From Sporolactobacillus sp. THM19-2 (GTDB lineage Bacteria > Bacillota > Bacilli > Bacillales > Sporolactobacillaceae): a DNA stretch of 64,000 bases. Made by a program: the position numbers and the translations under genes. The notes under the pieces are model-generated. The model did not search any database and had not been told where the DNA came from. It worked only from the letters and a program-made list of their open reading frames with translations. This document shows, piece by piece, positions 9,305-18,466 of the stretch. Location: the NCBI RefSeq assembly GCF_004153195.1, contig NZ_SEMC01000005.1:62001-126000 (forward strand), read 5' to 3'. Numbering within the stretch: the first letter of the stretch is position 1; every line of letters begins with the position of its first letter.

Positions 9305-10585
9305 ATGAATAGCGAGGATATTTTTGTCAGCCTTGACATTGGCACGTCCAGTATCAAGACTGTGATCGGTGAAATGACGGGTTCGTCTCTTAATGTGATT
9401 GGTGTCGGAGAGGCGGATTCCCACGGGATTAAAAAAGGGTCGATTGTCGATATTGATTCGACCGTGAGATCAATTAAGCAAGCCGTTCAGCAGGCAGAAA
9501 GAATGGTTGGACTGAATATAAAAAGTGTGATTGTCGGCATATCAGGAAACCATATTGAACTCAGACCCTGCCGCGGTGTTGTTGCTGTTTCGAACGAAAA
9601 TCATGAAATCGGAAGTCCGGATATTGAGCGAGTCATTTCTGCTGCTCAGGTTATGTCCATTCCACCTGAAAGAGAAATTATTGATGTCATCCCGGAACAG
9701 TTCATTGTTGACGGGGTAGATGAGATTAATGATCCGCGAGGAATGATCGGTGTCAGGCTGGAGATGGAAGGGACATTGATCACTTGCTCGAAGACCGTGC
9801 TTCATAACCTCCTCAGATGTGTGGAGAGATCCGGTCTTCAGGTCGCCGATATCTGTCTGCAGCCGATGGCTCTTGGATCTGTAGCTTTGTCTGCAGATGA
9901 GAAGAACCTTGGTGTGGCTCTGATTGATATGGGCGGAGGCGCGACAAGCGTCAGTGTGTTTGATCAGGGTATGATGCTCTCAACATTTGAGCTGCCGGTA
10001 GGAGGCAATCATATCACAAAGGATATCTCGATTATTCAGCGTATTCCACTGGCAGAAGCAGAACAGCTGAAAATCGATCACGGGACAGCCACAGTTCATA
10101 CAGCTTCTGAAGAGGACACATTTACAGCGTCACAGATCGGCAGTGCAAATAAACAGACATTGAACCAGCGGGATCTGGCCGCAATCATAGAAGCCAGAAT
10201 GGGTGAAATGTTTGATATAATCATGGAAGAGCTTCAGAGAATCGGGATTAACCGGCTCCCCGGGGGCTTTGTACTGACCGGAGGAGTTGCAGCAATGCCG
10301 GGTGTTCTGGATCTGGCGGTACATAGACTGAGTTCAAGTGTCCGTATAGCGGCTCCGGATTACATAGGGGTACGTGAGCCAAAATATACCGGATGCATTG
10401 GTCTGATTCAGTTTGCCTGCCACAATGTGAAGATTCAGGGTAAAGAAGTGGCAGTTGCTGTAGAATCAGGAGACTTCGAAGCCGTTCCTCAGCCGGAAGG
10501 ACAGAAACAGACCAGGCACAGTCGTAAATCGGGCGAAGGTATGACTTCAAAAGTCAGAAACTGGTTTAAGGTTTTCTTTGAATAA
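9305..10585 (+). CDS. ftsA: Cell division actin homologue FtsA
   Basis: Actin-fold ATPase that tethers FtsZ to the membrane. I chose ATG 9305 (MNSEDIFVSLDIGTSSIK), which has AGAAGGGG upstream, over the TTG at 9275. 426 residues; the phosphate loop LDIGTSS is at the N-terminus, the second ATP-binding segment is LIDMGGGATS, and ILTGG-like FVLTGGVAAM lies near residue 330. The final residues SKVRNWFKVFFE form the amphipathic membrane-targeting helix. It precedes ftsZ by 75 bp. Confidence 0.96.
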   Translation: MNSEDIFVSLDIGTSSIKTVIGEMTGSSLNVIGVGEADSHGIKKGSIVDIDSTVRSIKQAVQQAERMVGLNIKSVIVGISGNHIELRPCRGVVAVSNENHEIGSPDIERVISAAQVMSIPPEREIIDVIPEQFIVDGVDEINDPRGMIGVRLEMEGTLITCSKTVLHNLLRCVERSGLQVADICLQPMALGSVALSADEKNLGVALIDMGGGATSVSVFDQGMMLSTFELPVGGNHITKDISIIQRIPLAEAEQLKIDHGTATVHTASEEDTFTASQIGSANKQTLNQRDLAAIIEARMGEMFDIIMEELQRIGINRLPGGFVLTGGVAAMPGVLDLAVHRLSSSVRIAAPDYIGVREPKYTGCIGLIQFACHNVKIQGKEVAVAVESGDFEAVPQPEGQKQTRHSRKSGEGMTSKVRNWFKVFFE

Positions 10586-10660
10586 AAAAATGAAACGATT
10601 GACGAGAGTAAAAAGGTTGGAACGGAGTGGATTCAACCTCTGAATGGGAGGAAATGAACG

Positions 10661-11839
10661 ATGTATGAGAACGATACGGAGACGGAACACCTCGCAAAAA
10701 TCAAAGTAATCGGAGTAGGCGGAGGCGGTAGTAACGCCGTCAACAGAATGATCGACAGCGGCATTCAGGGTGTTGAATTCGTCTGTGCGAATACAGATGC
10801 GCAGGCGCTGAAGTTATCTAAGGCGGGAACGAAGCTTCAACTGGGTGAAAAACTGACAAAAGGACTGGGCGCAGGGGCGAATCCCGATGTCGGGAAAAAA
10901 GCTGCAGAAGAAAGCAGAGACCAGGTTGAAGAAGTTTTAAAGGGCTCGGATATGGTTTTTGTCACGGCCGGCATGGGTGGCGGAACCGGTACTGGAGCCG
11001 CACCTACCATTGCCGAGATTGCACGGGATGCAGGGGCACTGACGGTCGGCGTTGTCACCCGTCCGTTTACATTTGAAGGACGAAAGAGGGCCAAACAGGC
11101 ACAGTTAGGCATTGGCACACTGAAAGAAAAGGTCGATACACTGATTGTCATCCCTAATGATCGGCTTCTCGAAATCGTGGATAAAAATACCCCGATGCTT
11201 GATGCGTTCAGAGAAGCGGACAATGTACTCAGGCAAGGTGTTCAGGGCATCTCTGATCTGATTGCTGTCCCGGGGCTGATCAATCTTGACTTCGCTGATG
11301 TGAAAACGATTATGACGGAGGGCGGATCTGCCTTAATGGCGATCGGTATCGCTTCCGGTGAGAACAGAGCAGCAGATGCTGCGAAAAAAGCGATCTCAAG
11401 TCCCCTGCTTGAGAAATCGATTGACGGTGCGAAGGGCGTTCTAATGAACATCACAGGCGGAAGCAATCTGAGCCTGTATGAGGTAAATGAAGCTGCTGAT
11501 ATTGTTGCTACAGCTGCAGATGAAGAGGTTAACATGATTTTCGGTTCAGTCATCAGTGAGGAGCTGGACGATGAAATCGTCGTGACTGTCATTGCCACAG
11601 GATTCGTTGATGATGAGAAAGATCATCCGCAGATGAATCATACGGCATCCGGGGCTGTCAACTCGCGCAGACAGGCTGCTGATGAGGAACATCCCGCGGG
11701 AAATGCTCCAGTGAAATCGAGACATGATGATGAAGTGATTCGGAAGCAACCGTCACGCAGATCCCATAGTCTCGTTGACGATGAAGATACCCTTGATATT
11801 CCGACATTTCTGAGAAACAGACGGCACAGAAATCAATAA
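10661..11839 (+). CDS. ftsZ: Cell division tubulin homologue FtsZ
   Basis: Self-assembling GTPase that forms the Z ring. 392 residues. The tubulin signature GGGTGTG occurs in [12 protein letters not shown] at about residue 105, with N-terminal [15 protein letters not shown] and the T7-loop region [13 protein letters not shown]. After a charged linker (about 320-375) the C-terminal peptide [15 protein letters not shown] should bind FtsA, SepF and other partners. GGGAGGAA precedes the ATG. Two intrinsic terminators follow, so it closes the dcw transcription unit. Confidence 0.98.
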   Translation: MYENDTETEHLAKIKVIGVGGGGSNAVNRMIDSGIQGVEFVCANTDAQALKLSKAGTKLQLGEKLTKGLGAGANPDVGKKAAEESRDQVEEVLKGSDMVFVTAGMGGGTGTGAAPTIAEIARDAGALTVGVVTRPFTFEGRKRAKQAQLGIGTLKEKVDTLIVIPNDRLLEIVDKNTPMLDAFREADNVLRQGVQGISDLIAVPGLINLDFADVKTIMTEGGSALMAIGIASGENRAADAAKKAISSPLLEKSIDGAKGVLMNITGGSNLSLYEVNEAADIVATAADEEVNMIFGSVISEELDDEIVVTVIATGFVDDEKDHPQMNHTASGAVNSRRQAADEEHPAGNAPVKSRHDDEVIRKQPSRRSHSLVDDEDTLDIPTFLRNRRHRNQ

Positions 11840-11908
11840 AAGATTCTGTAAACGACATCGTTCTCTAAAAAGCGAATGGGTTGTTCCTCCCCGCCCACAA
11901 ACAAGAAG

Positions 11909-11951
11909 GCATGCCGGTTAAACAATCATCTGTTTAACCAGCATGCTTTTT
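11909..11951 (+). terminator. Intrinsic terminator after ftsZ
   Basis: Long hairpin with arms GCATGCCGGTTAAACA (11909-11924) and TGTTTAACCAGCATGC (11931-11946), one mismatch and a short loop, followed by five T. Confidence 0.85.
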
Positions 11952-12018
11952 CAGTAATGATAAAAAGTAGAAGAAAATTCTGAGAATATTGGCCAACTCA
12001 TATCTGCCGCGCCTGCCA

Positions 12019-12045
12019 GCCTGCCAGCTGGCAGGCTTTTCTTTT
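12019..12045 (+). terminator. Second intrinsic terminator before spoIIGA
   Basis: GC-rich palindrome: arms GCCTGCC and GGCAGGC around AGCT, followed by TTTTCTTTT. A partial duplication of the left arm lies just upstream (12011-12019). It reinforces separation of ftsZ from the sporulation-controlled spoIIG operon. Confidence 0.7.
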
Positions 12046-12047
12046 AC

Positions 12048-12124
12048 TACGACAAAAAAAGTCAAAATAAGCAATTAAACCCTTACACAGATTGACAGAC
12101 ATCCACGGATGAGCCTATTATACT
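12048..12124 (+). promoter_or_regulatory. spoIIG promoter region with candidate Spo0A boxes
   Basis: TTGACA (12092-12097) is followed by TATACT (12119-12124) with a long 21-bp spacer, or by TATTAT (12116-12121) with 18 bp. B. subtilis spoIIG is a sigma-A promoter with an over-long spacer activated by Spo0A. Candidate 0A boxes on the reverse strand are TACGACAAA (12048-12056; 8 of 9 to TTYGACAAA) and ATTGACAGA (12091-12099; 7 of 9), the second overlapping the -35. The role is inferred from that precedent. Confidence 0.5.
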
Positions 12125-12154
12125 GATTTTATAAAATTTAAGAAGGTGGGAGCC

Positions 12155-13078
12155 ATGGTTCTCTATCTTGATGCTGTGTGGTTCCTGAATCTGCTGATCG
12201 ACGCCTGTCTGCTCAAACTGACAGCGATTATGCTCAGAAGGCGAACGAAGCGGATCCGGATGTGGATGGGAGCATTTGTTGCATCTGCCATCGTTCTGCT
12301 TCTGTTCTCGCCGCTTGCCCCGATGATTGGCCATCCGCTGGGTAAATTACTATTTTCCGTTCTGATTATCCTGATCACGTTTGGATTTTGCAGCTTTTCG
12401 GTGTTTTTTCAGAATCTGGCGGCGTTTTATTTCTCTGCGTTTGCATTAGGCGGTGGCCTGTTTGCCTTACACTATATTTTTCAGTTCCGTTCATTTTATG
12501 CAGAGAACAGTATGCTTACAACGCTGAGTTTCGGTGACCCGGTCAGCTGGATTGTTGTTGCAGCAGGTTTTCCACTTTTATGGTATTTTTCGAAAAAAAG
12601 GCTGGAACAGACAGCGTATCGTAAATGGCAGGCTACAACCGGTGCGGAACTGACCATTAGCCTGTCGGGACAGACGATCCGTGCAAGAGGACTTGTTGAC
12701 AGTGGCAATCAGCTGCGTGATCCGTTAACCCGATTGCCTGTCATGTTCTTACAGATGGATGCCTGTCGGGGCCTCTTCCCCACTGTTATCGAGAGGGCCT
12801 TTATCGAAAACCACCCCTTTGAACTCCCCCCGGAAGCAGATGATGAGTGGAAAAGCCGGATGACATGGGTTCCTTACCGCACAGTCGACGGGGTGACCAA
12901 CTATCAGACAACCGTACGCCCGGATGCTGTCCTGATTCAGCATGAAGGAAAACTTATCGAATGCCGGAAGGTACTGATCGCTGTCAAAAATCAGAAACTG
13001 AGCTCTGCCGGGGACTTCAACTGTATTCTCCATCCGGACATGCTGCTTAACGGAAGAACCATTGTATCAGCTTCATAA
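12155..13078 (+). CDS. spoIIGA: Sporulation sigma-E factor-processing peptidase SpoIIGA
   Basis: Membrane-embedded aspartic protease that removes the pro-sequence from pro-sigma E in the mother cell after a forespore signal. ATG 12155 follows AAGGTGGG; an in-frame GTG at 12146 lies inside that site and is rejected. 307 residues: five hydrophobic segments in the first half (to about residue 150), then a cytoplasmic protease domain with the catalytic-type motif GLVDSGNQL. It is 24 bp upstream of its substrate gene sigE, the conserved spoIIG arrangement. Confidence 0.93.
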   Translation: MVLYLDAVWFLNLLIDACLLKLTAIMLRRRTKRIRMWMGAFVASAIVLLLFSPLAPMIGHPLGKLLFSVLIILITFGFCSFSVFFQNLAAFYFSAFALGGGLFALHYIFQFRSFYAENSMLTTLSFGDPVSWIVVAAGFPLLWYFSKKRLEQTAYRKWQATTGAELTISLSGQTIRARGLVDSGNQLRDPLTRLPVMFLQMDACRGLFPTVIERAFIENHPFELPPEADDEWKSRMTWVPYRTVDGVTNYQTTVRPDAVLIQHEGKLIECRKVLIAVKNQKLSSAGDFNCILHPDMLLNGRTIVSAS

Positions 13079-13102
13079 ACAGGCAAGAGGAGGAGTCAGC
13101 AA

Positions 13103-13813
13103 ATGAAAGCATTTTTTCTGAAAATATGGAATAAATTACTGGTTAAATTACACCTTCGGCCTGAAGAAATATATTATATCGGGGGAAATGACGGACTACC
13201 CTCGCCTCTTACCAAAGAGGAAGAAGCTGAACTGATGAAAAAACTGCCGTCAGGTGATCCAAAGGTCAGGTCGACACTGATTGAACGTAATCTGAGACTT
13301 GTTGTTTATATCGCAAGGAAGTTTGACAATACACGAATTAATATTGAAGATCTGATCAGTATTGGCACAATCGGTCTGATCAAGGCTGTCAATACATTTA
13401 ATCCGGAAAAGAAGATTAAACTCGCGACGTATGCGTCCCGGTGCATAGAAAATGAGATTCTGATGTATTTACGTCGTAACAACCGTAGACGTTCGGAAGT
13501 GTCTCTGGATGAACCGCTTAATGTGGACTGGGACGGGAATGAATTGCTGCTCTCTGATATCCTCGGAACGGATAACGATGTCACAACCAGAGGAATGGAG
13601 AAAAAAGTTGATCAGACATTACTGAAAAAAGCGATGCTGATGCTCAGCGACAGGGAGAAGGAAATTATGAAGCTCAGATTCGGACTTTCAGGAGGCAGAG
13701 AAAAAACGCAGAAAGATGTTGCCGATCAGCTGGGCATTTCTCAGTCCTATATCTCCCGTCTGGAAAAAAGAATTATCAAACGCTTAAAAAAGGAATTCAG
13801 TAAAATGGCCTGA
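13103..13813 (+). CDS. sigE: RNA polymerase sporulation sigma factor, pro-sigma E
   Basis: Early mother-cell sigma factor. 236 residues, with an N-terminal pro-sequence of about 27 residues containing a hydrophobic amphipathic start ([16 protein letters not shown]) that keeps it inactive at the membrane until SpoIIGA cleaves it. Region 2 holds [14 protein letters not shown] and the -10 recognition stretch [20 protein letters not shown]; region 4 holds the helix-turn-helix [31 protein letters not shown] precedes the ATG. Co-transcribed with spoIIGA. Confidence 0.96.
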   Translation: MKAFFLKIWNKLLVKLHLRPEEIYYIGGNDGLPSPLTKEEEAELMKKLPSGDPKVRSTLIERNLRLVVYIARKFDNTRINIEDLISIGTIGLIKAVNTFNPEKKIKLATYASRCIENEILMYLRRNNRRRSEVSLDEPLNVDWDGNELLLSDILGTDNDVTTRGMEKKVDQTLLKKAMLMLSDREKEIMKLRFGLSGGREKTQKDVADQLGISQSYISRLEKRIIKRLKKEFSKMA

Positions 13814-13850
13814 TCCGGCCGCCTTGCCAAAAGGATCAGTCTGTTGCTGT

Positions 13851-13879
13851 GCATAAAAAGGTCCCCCCGGGAAATACTT
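13851..13879 (+). promoter_or_regulatory. Sigma-F/sigma-G-type promoter candidate for sigG
   Basis: GCATA (13851-13855) and GGAAATACTT (13870-13879) are separated by 14 bp. The forespore consensus is GYATA, about 15 bp, GGnnAnAHTR; only the last base deviates. In B. subtilis sigG has its own forespore promoter here, so the position fits a function that I infer from motif and context. Confidence 0.5.
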
Positions 13880-13981
13880 GACGATATAGCGGAAAACAGG
13901 TGTAAAAAGCTTTCAGAAAAATGGGCATTTCCTGGTTCCGCCACAGTTTCAAGTCAGTTCGGACGTGGGAGGTTATCCTTT

Positions 13982-14761
13982 ATGGCACGGCACAAAGTTG
14001 AAATCTGCGGTGTTGATACATCAAAGCTGCCTGTCTTGAAAAATACGGAAATGCGCCGGTTGTTTGCCGAGATGCACTCGGGGAAAAATGAAGCCAGAGA
14101 AACGCTCGTCAACGGCAATCTTCGTCTCGTTCTCAGTGTCATTCAGCGTTTTAATCATCGTGGTGAGTCGGCAGATGATTTGTTCCAGGTCGGCTGTATT
14201 GGATTAATGAAATCCATCGATAATTTCGACTTAAGTCAGAATGTACGTTTTTCAACTTACGCGGTGCCCATGATCATTGGGGAAATACGTCGTTATCTTC
14301 GGGATAATAACCCAATCCGCGTGTCACGCTCACTCAGAGATATGGCGTATAAGGCACTTCAGGCAAGAGAAAAGTATATTACCAAACATTCTAAAGAACC
14401 AACAACCGCTGAACTTGCCAGAATTCTTGATCTTCCGGTTGAGGAAATTGTTTTTGCGATGGATGCGATTCAGGATCCTGTGTCGCTGTTTGAACCCATA
14501 TACAGCGATGGAGGAGATCCGATCTTTATCATGGATCAGATCAGTGATGAAAAACATAAAGATCGTGACTGGGTGGACAAGATTGCACTCGGTGAGGCGA
14601 TGAAGAAGTTACATGAACGTGAAAAGAGAATTGTGGCTATGCGCTTTTTTTACGGCAAGACGCAGATGGAAGTTGCCCGTGAAATCGGTATCTCGCAGGC
14701 ACAGGTCTCAAGGCTTGAAAAAATGGCGATTAAAGAAATGAATCAGGACATCGGCCCCTGA
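13982..14761 (+). CDS. sigG: RNA polymerase sporulation sigma factor G
   Basis: Late forespore sigma factor. ATG 13982 follows GGGAGG and gives the classic N-terminus MARHKVEICGVDTSKLP; the frame stays open further upstream but without family similarity. 259 residues with region 2 (NGNLRLVLSVIQRFNHRG, LFQVGCIGLMKSIDNFDL, VRFSTYAVPMIIGEIRRYLR), region 3 (RVSRSLRDMAYKAL) and a region 4 helix-turn-helix (TQMEVAREIGISQAQVSRLE). An inverted repeat ATACGGG/CCCGTAT directly after the stop has no T-run, so termination there is unclear. Confidence 0.97.
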   Translation: MARHKVEICGVDTSKLPVLKNTEMRRLFAEMHSGKNEARETLVNGNLRLVLSVIQRFNHRGESADDLFQVGCIGLMKSIDNFDLSQNVRFSTYAVPMIIGEIRRYLRDNNPIRVSRSLRDMAYKALQAREKYITKHSKEPTTAELARILDLPVEEIVFAMDAIQDPVSLFEPIYSDGGDPIFIMDQISDEKHKDRDWVDKIALGEAMKKLHEREKRIVAMRFFYGKTQMEVAREIGISQAQVSRLEKMAIKEMNQDIGP

Positions 14762-15045
14762 ATACGGGGTCAGTATTTATCCCGTATGAACAGGCAGGTT
14801 CCCCTCAGGGTCATGAGGATAAACGAACAGGCCCGGGTGCGGGATCGTTGCCCGCAGCAGTTCGATGGGTTCAACTGACAATCCGCGGGGGAACGCGCAG
14901 GCTAAAAACGCGGGCATCCTATCGTAACGCCTGCACTGGCACATCCTGTGCGCCCGAAAAACCCCATGGATTGAAGTTTCACTTTATCCGGTCTCAATCC
15001 CTCTCCTGTCCCATATATTTATATAAATGGGAGGGGGATTTTTTC

Positions 15046-15312
15046 ATGCCAAGAATTTCAGATTTTCAGACAAAGGAAATTGTTAATGTGGAAAACGGAA
15101 AGCGTTTGGGACACATCGGCGATCTCGATGTCAATCTTGCATCGGGAAAAATCGAAAACCTGATTATTCCCGGCGCAGGAAAGATTATGGGGCTGTTTGG
15201 ACGGGATAATGATGTCGTTGTCCCATGGAGTAATATTGTCAGAATTGGTAAAGATGTGATTCTTGTGCGATTCTATAGTGATTCTGATGTGCCGGGACGT
15301 GAGAATGAGTGA
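15046..15312 (+). CDS. ylmC: YlmC/YmxH-family PRC-barrel sporulation protein
   Basis: Small PRC-barrel-like protein of unknown biochemical role, conserved in spore formers beside sigG. ATG 15046 follows a strong GGGAGGGGG; the open frame extends to 14848 but that part has no recognisable content. 88 residues, with ISDFQTKEIVNVENGKRLG, the IGDLDVNLASGKI segment and IVRIGKDVILVRF near the end. The 284-bp gap from sigG replaces ylmA, an ABC ATPase gene present here in B. subtilis. Confidence 0.88.
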   Translation: MPRISDFQTKEIVNVENGKRLGHIGDLDVNLASGKIENLIIPGAGKIMGLFGRDNDVVVPWSNIVRIGKDVILVRFYSDSDVPGRENE

Positions 15313-15397
15313 AAAAATAAAGCGTTTCGCCAAAGGATATGTTATCATATATGATGAAAAACTTTTCCTGTAAATCATAAGAAAAGGTGGACACCCT

Positions 15398-16219
15398 ATG
15401 GAGCCATTTTCCCTGAAAGAGCGTACGGCTCTTTATTTTGAACCTGCTGGTGCACAGAACCGGGTTATTGCAGGATTTTCTCTGCGCAGCGGCGGAATGA
15501 GCTGGGGGAACTTTTCCTCGCTGAACCTCGGTCTGCATGTGGGTGATCGTCCGGAAAATGTGGTCATGAACCGGCGACTTCTCGGAGAAGAAGCGGGCTT
15601 TCCGCCTGAAAGGTGGGTGTGCGCGCAGCAGGTCCACGGCACGCGGATTGCCCGTGTCAATGAGAGCCATGCAGGTTCAGGTGCGCTGGAACTGCAATCG
15701 GCGATCAGCGAGACGGACGGACTGTTTACGACTGAGGAAAACCTTCTTCTGGCACTCTGTTTCGCGGATTGTGTTCCCGTTTATTTCTATGTAAACGAAC
15801 CGGCTGCGGTCGGAATTGCCCACGCAGGCTGGCGCGGAACCGCGGGTGGTATCGTTTCAAAAATGGTTCGGGTTCTGACGGATGAACTGAACGTCAGACC
15901 AGATGCCATTTACGCGGTCATCGGACCGTCTATTGGGCAAAACGATTATGAAGTCGATCAGACCGTGATGGATGAAATGATGAAACTGCCCTGCCTTTCG
16001 AAGGGAGCGGCAAAAGAGCATGGAAAGGGGCATTTCCTGCTTGATTTAAAGGCAATCAACCGGTCTTTACTCCTTGATGCCGGCCTGCCTGAAGCGCATA
16101 TACAGGTTTCCTCTTTCAATACCTGCTCTGAACCGGATTTGTTTTATTCTTTTCGCAGAGATAAAGGAAAGACAGGGCGAATGATGGGATTTACTGGTTT
16201 AAAGAAAAAAGGGGTATGA
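15398..16219 (+). CDS. ylmD: YlmD/YfiH (PgeF, LACC1-like) multicopper-oxidase-fold protein
   Basis: Family members act as purine nucleoside phosphorylase/adenosine deaminase type enzymes and as peptidoglycan editing factors in other bacteria; the role here is unproven. 273 residues. Metal-site motifs are present: QQVHGT, LCFADCVPVYF and IAHAGWRGT, containing the His-Cys-His set. The loop that often reads GPSIGPCCYEV is GPSIGQNDYEV here, a substitution outside the zinc ligands. It is 8 bp upstream of ylmE. Confidence 0.9.
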   Translation: MEPFSLKERTALYFEPAGAQNRVIAGFSLRSGGMSWGNFSSLNLGLHVGDRPENVVMNRRLLGEEAGFPPERWVCAQQVHGTRIARVNESHAGSGALELQSAISETDGLFTTEENLLLALCFADCVPVYFYVNEPAAVGIAHAGWRGTAGGIVSKMVRVLTDELNVRPDAIYAVIGPSIGQNDYEVDQTVMDEMMKLPCLSKGAAKEHGKGHFLLDLKAINRSLLLDAGLPEAHIQVSSFNTCSEPDLFYSFRRDKGKTGRMMGFTGLKKKGV

Positions 16220-16226
16220 AAGAAAA

Positions 16227-16919
16227 TTGACAGTTGCGGAAAATCTTCGGACCATTAATGAAAAAATCAGCAGAGCCTGTGAAAAATCGGGACGAAATCG
16301 TGATGAAGTGACGATTGTTGCTGTAACCAAATACGTCAGTGTGAAACGTGCTCTGGAAGCCAGGGATGCAGGACTGTTTCATATTGCTGAAAATAGAAAA
16401 GAAGGCCTGCTGGCAAAACAGGACGCGATGAAAGATCCCCGTCTGATCTGGCATCTGATCGGGACGCTTCAGACGCGTAAAGTTAAAGATGTGATCAACA
16501 GAGTAGACTATTTTCATGCGCTGGACCGGCTGAAACTTGCCCGGGAAATTAATAAGAGAATGACTTCCGGAAAGCTGAAATGCTTTATTGAAATGAACAT
16601 TTCCGGTGAAAAGACAAAACACGGGATCCCTGTCGAAGAACTGAACGGATTTATTGACGCTTTAAAGGCATACGAGCATATACAGGTTATTGGACTGATG
16701 ACGATGGCTCCGAATACGGAAGACACCGGGTTAATCAGAAATGTGTTCCGAAAGCTCAGAGTATGTCGGGATCAGATCAGAGATAAGCACCTGGATTATG
16801 CACCCTGTACAGAACTGTCGATGGGGATGTCACACGATTATCCCATTGCTGTTGAAGAAGGAGCAACTTTCGTCAGGATAGGCACTTCGCTCGTTGGAAA
16901 TGAATTGAAGGGAAGTTAG
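16227..16919 (+). CDS. ylmE: YggS/YlmE-family PLP homeostasis protein
   Basis: Pyridoxal-phosphate-binding, alanine-racemase-like barrel protein (PLPBP) that buffers PLP. TTG start at 16227, giving MTVAENLRTINEKI as in the family; the ribosome binding site is weak (GAAAG) and coupling to ylmD is likely. 230 residues. The PLP lysine is in VAVTKYVS (about residue 36), followed by AENRKE where GENR is more usual, then LIGTLQTRK and ELSMGMSHDYPIAVEEGAT with phosphate-binding residues. Confidence 0.93.
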   Translation: MTVAENLRTINEKISRACEKSGRNRDEVTIVAVTKYVSVKRALEARDAGLFHIAENRKEGLLAKQDAMKDPRLIWHLIGTLQTRKVKDVINRVDYFHALDRLKLAREINKRMTSGKLKCFIEMNISGEKTKHGIPVEELNGFIDALKAYEHIQVIGLMTMAPNTEDTGLIRNVFRKLRVCRDQIRDKHLDYAPCTELSMGMSHDYPIAVEEGATFVRIGTSLVGNELKGS

Positions 16920-16924
16920 TCAAT

Positions 16925-17368
16925 ATGGGACTGAAAACGACACTGCGGCGTTTTTTTGATCTTGAGGATGTAGAAGATCCTTCAGGTGAAGAACTTCATG
17001 ACAAAGAAGCGGAATGGCCTGTCCGTGATGAGCGCAGATCATTTGAGAAGGGTGGTCGCCTGATCACCCTTCAGAATGTGCATCGTCAGGAGAAAGTTGT
17101 CCTCGTTGAGCCCAAAAGTTTTGATGAGGTTCAGGATATCGTGGCGCATCTCAAGAACAGACGAACTGTTATCTGCAGCCTTCAGACGGTCAATAAAAGC
17201 GAAGGACAGAGAATCCTTGATTTTATGAGCGGAACCTGCTATGCCCTTAACGGACAAATTAGAAAAATTGGAAAAGATACTTTTCTGTTTGCTCCCGAAT
17301 ATATTGATATCTCCGGTTTTATCAGTAGCCGGAGTGAAAGTAATAACCACTCAGAAGTAAAGAGGTGA
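16925..17368 (+). CDS. sepF: Cell division protein SepF
   Basis: Membrane-bound partner of FtsZ that bundles filaments at the septum. 147 residues: an N-terminal amphipathic membrane anchor ([13 protein letters not shown]), an acidic linker, and a globular domain from about residue 55 ([33 protein letters not shown]). It starts 5 bp after ylmE; the stop overlaps the ribosome binding site of ylmG. Confidence 0.95.
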   Translation: MGLKTTLRRFFDLEDVEDPSGEELHDKEAEWPVRDERRSFEKGGRLITLQNVHRQEKVVLVEPKSFDEVQDIVAHLKNRRTVICSLQTVNKSEGQRILDFMSGTCYALNGQIRKIGKDTFLFAPEYIDISGFISSRSESNNHSEVKR

Positions 17369-17376
17369 CCGGTTTG

Positions 17377-17643
17377 GTGCTATTCGCGGAAATTCTGACA
17401 AAATTAATCAATATCTACTCATGGCTGTTGATCATTTATATTTTTATGTCATGGGTTCCGAGTGTTCAAAATTCATCAATCGGTCAGATTCTGGCCAGGA
17501 TTTGTGAACCCTTCCTGGCGCCCTTCAGAAAGATTATTCCCCCGATTGGCGGCATGATTGATATTTCTCCGATCATTGCCTTTTTTGTTCTTCAGATGGC
17601 TACACGAGGGATCTGGAGTCTGGCCCTTATGATATCCGGGTGA
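17377..17643 (+). CDS. ylmG: YggT-family membrane protein YlmG
   Basis: Small two-segment membrane protein of the YggT family, conserved beside sepF and divIVA; a role in division or envelope organisation is inferred only. I place the start at GTG 17377, 8 bases after AGAGGTGA; TTG 17374 is an equally possible start and GTG 17365 overlaps the site itself. About 88 residues, with the IYIFMSWVP motif and [24 protein letters not shown]. Confidence 0.88.
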   Translation: MLFAEILTKLINIYSWLLIIYIFMSWVPSVQNSSIGQILARICEPFLAPFRKIIPPIGGMIDISPIIAFFVLQMATRGIWSLALMISG

Positions 17644-17651
17644 TGCATCAA

Positions 17652-18425
17652 ATGACTGTATATGAACATTTCAGGCCGGAAGAAGCGCCGCTGATTGACC
17701 GGTTTACCGACTGGAAAAATCAGACCGAGCGACGCTATAAACCACGACTGACTGATTTCCTTGATCCCAGGCAACAGTTTATACTGAAATCGGTGATCGG
17801 CAATAATGGGGATGTCCATGTCGTTTTTTCCGGCGGCTATCCGGGTTCGGAAAGAAAGAGGGCGCTGATCCTGCCGGCATATGTCCCTTATGATGAGACG
17901 CAGTTCAAACTCTCATTTGTTGAGGCGGTGTTTGCCTCCAGGTTTTCATCCCTTCATCATTCAAGCCTTCTGGGCGCTTTACTTGGAACCGGTGTCGACC
18001 GGGATAAAATTGGTGATTTACTGGTGTCTGAACGTCATGCACAGTTTATCTGTGCAAAAGAAATCGAATCCTGGCTGTTATTGAATCTGACCGCGGCCGG
18101 CAGAACGCCCGTGACATGCAGAACCATTGACCCGGCTTCACTTATACATAAAACGGAAAGCTGGATTGAAAACGAAGGAACAGTAGCCTCCCTCAGGCTG
18201 GATGCCGTTCTGTCTGAGCTGTATCACCTTCCACGTGCGAAAACGGCGGCTTTTATCAGCCATGATCTGGTAAAGGTCAACTGGCAGGTCATCGGGAAAA
18301 AGGATTTTGAAATTCGTGAGGGAGATATGATTTCCCTCAGAGGATATGGAAGAAGCAAAATTCTTGCAGTTGAAGGATTGACAAAAAAGAACAAAATCCG
18401 TCTGCGTTATGGTAAACTAGGTTAA
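17652..18425 (+). CDS. ylmH: YlmH, S4-domain RNA-binding protein
   Basis: RNA-binding protein with a C-terminal S4 domain (about residues 180-257, containing RLDAVLSELYHLPRAKTAAFI and VKVNWQVI). YlmH-type proteins are linked to ribosome quality control in B. subtilis. ATG 17652 (MTVYEHFRPEE) matches the family N-terminus and 257-residue length; in-frame GTG 17640 and ATG 17643 overlap the ylmG stop. Confidence 0.92.
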   Translation: MTVYEHFRPEEAPLIDRFTDWKNQTERRYKPRLTDFLDPRQQFILKSVIGNNGDVHVVFSGGYPGSERKRALILPAYVPYDETQFKLSFVEAVFASRFSSLHHSSLLGALLGTGVDRDKIGDLLVSERHAQFICAKEIESWLLLNLTAAGRTPVTCRTIDPASLIHKTESWIENEGTVASLRLDAVLSELYHLPRAKTAAFISHDLVKVNWQVIGKKDFEIREGDMISLRGYGRSKILAVEGLTKKNKIRLRYGKLG

Positions 18426-18466
18426 ACGACTAAATTGTGTGATTATTGCCTTGGAGGTGAAGCAGG

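Noticed and set aside
10837-11598. Long antisense open frames opposite ftsZ
   Set aside because: They are mirror frames of a well-supported gene, with low-complexity Ser/Ala-rich translations and no ribosome binding site.
14848-15045. In-frame extension upstream of ylmC, possibly ylmA remnant
   Set aside because: The translation has no similarity to an ABC ATPase or any motif I know, and the strong ribosome binding site at 15029-15037 sets the start at 15046.
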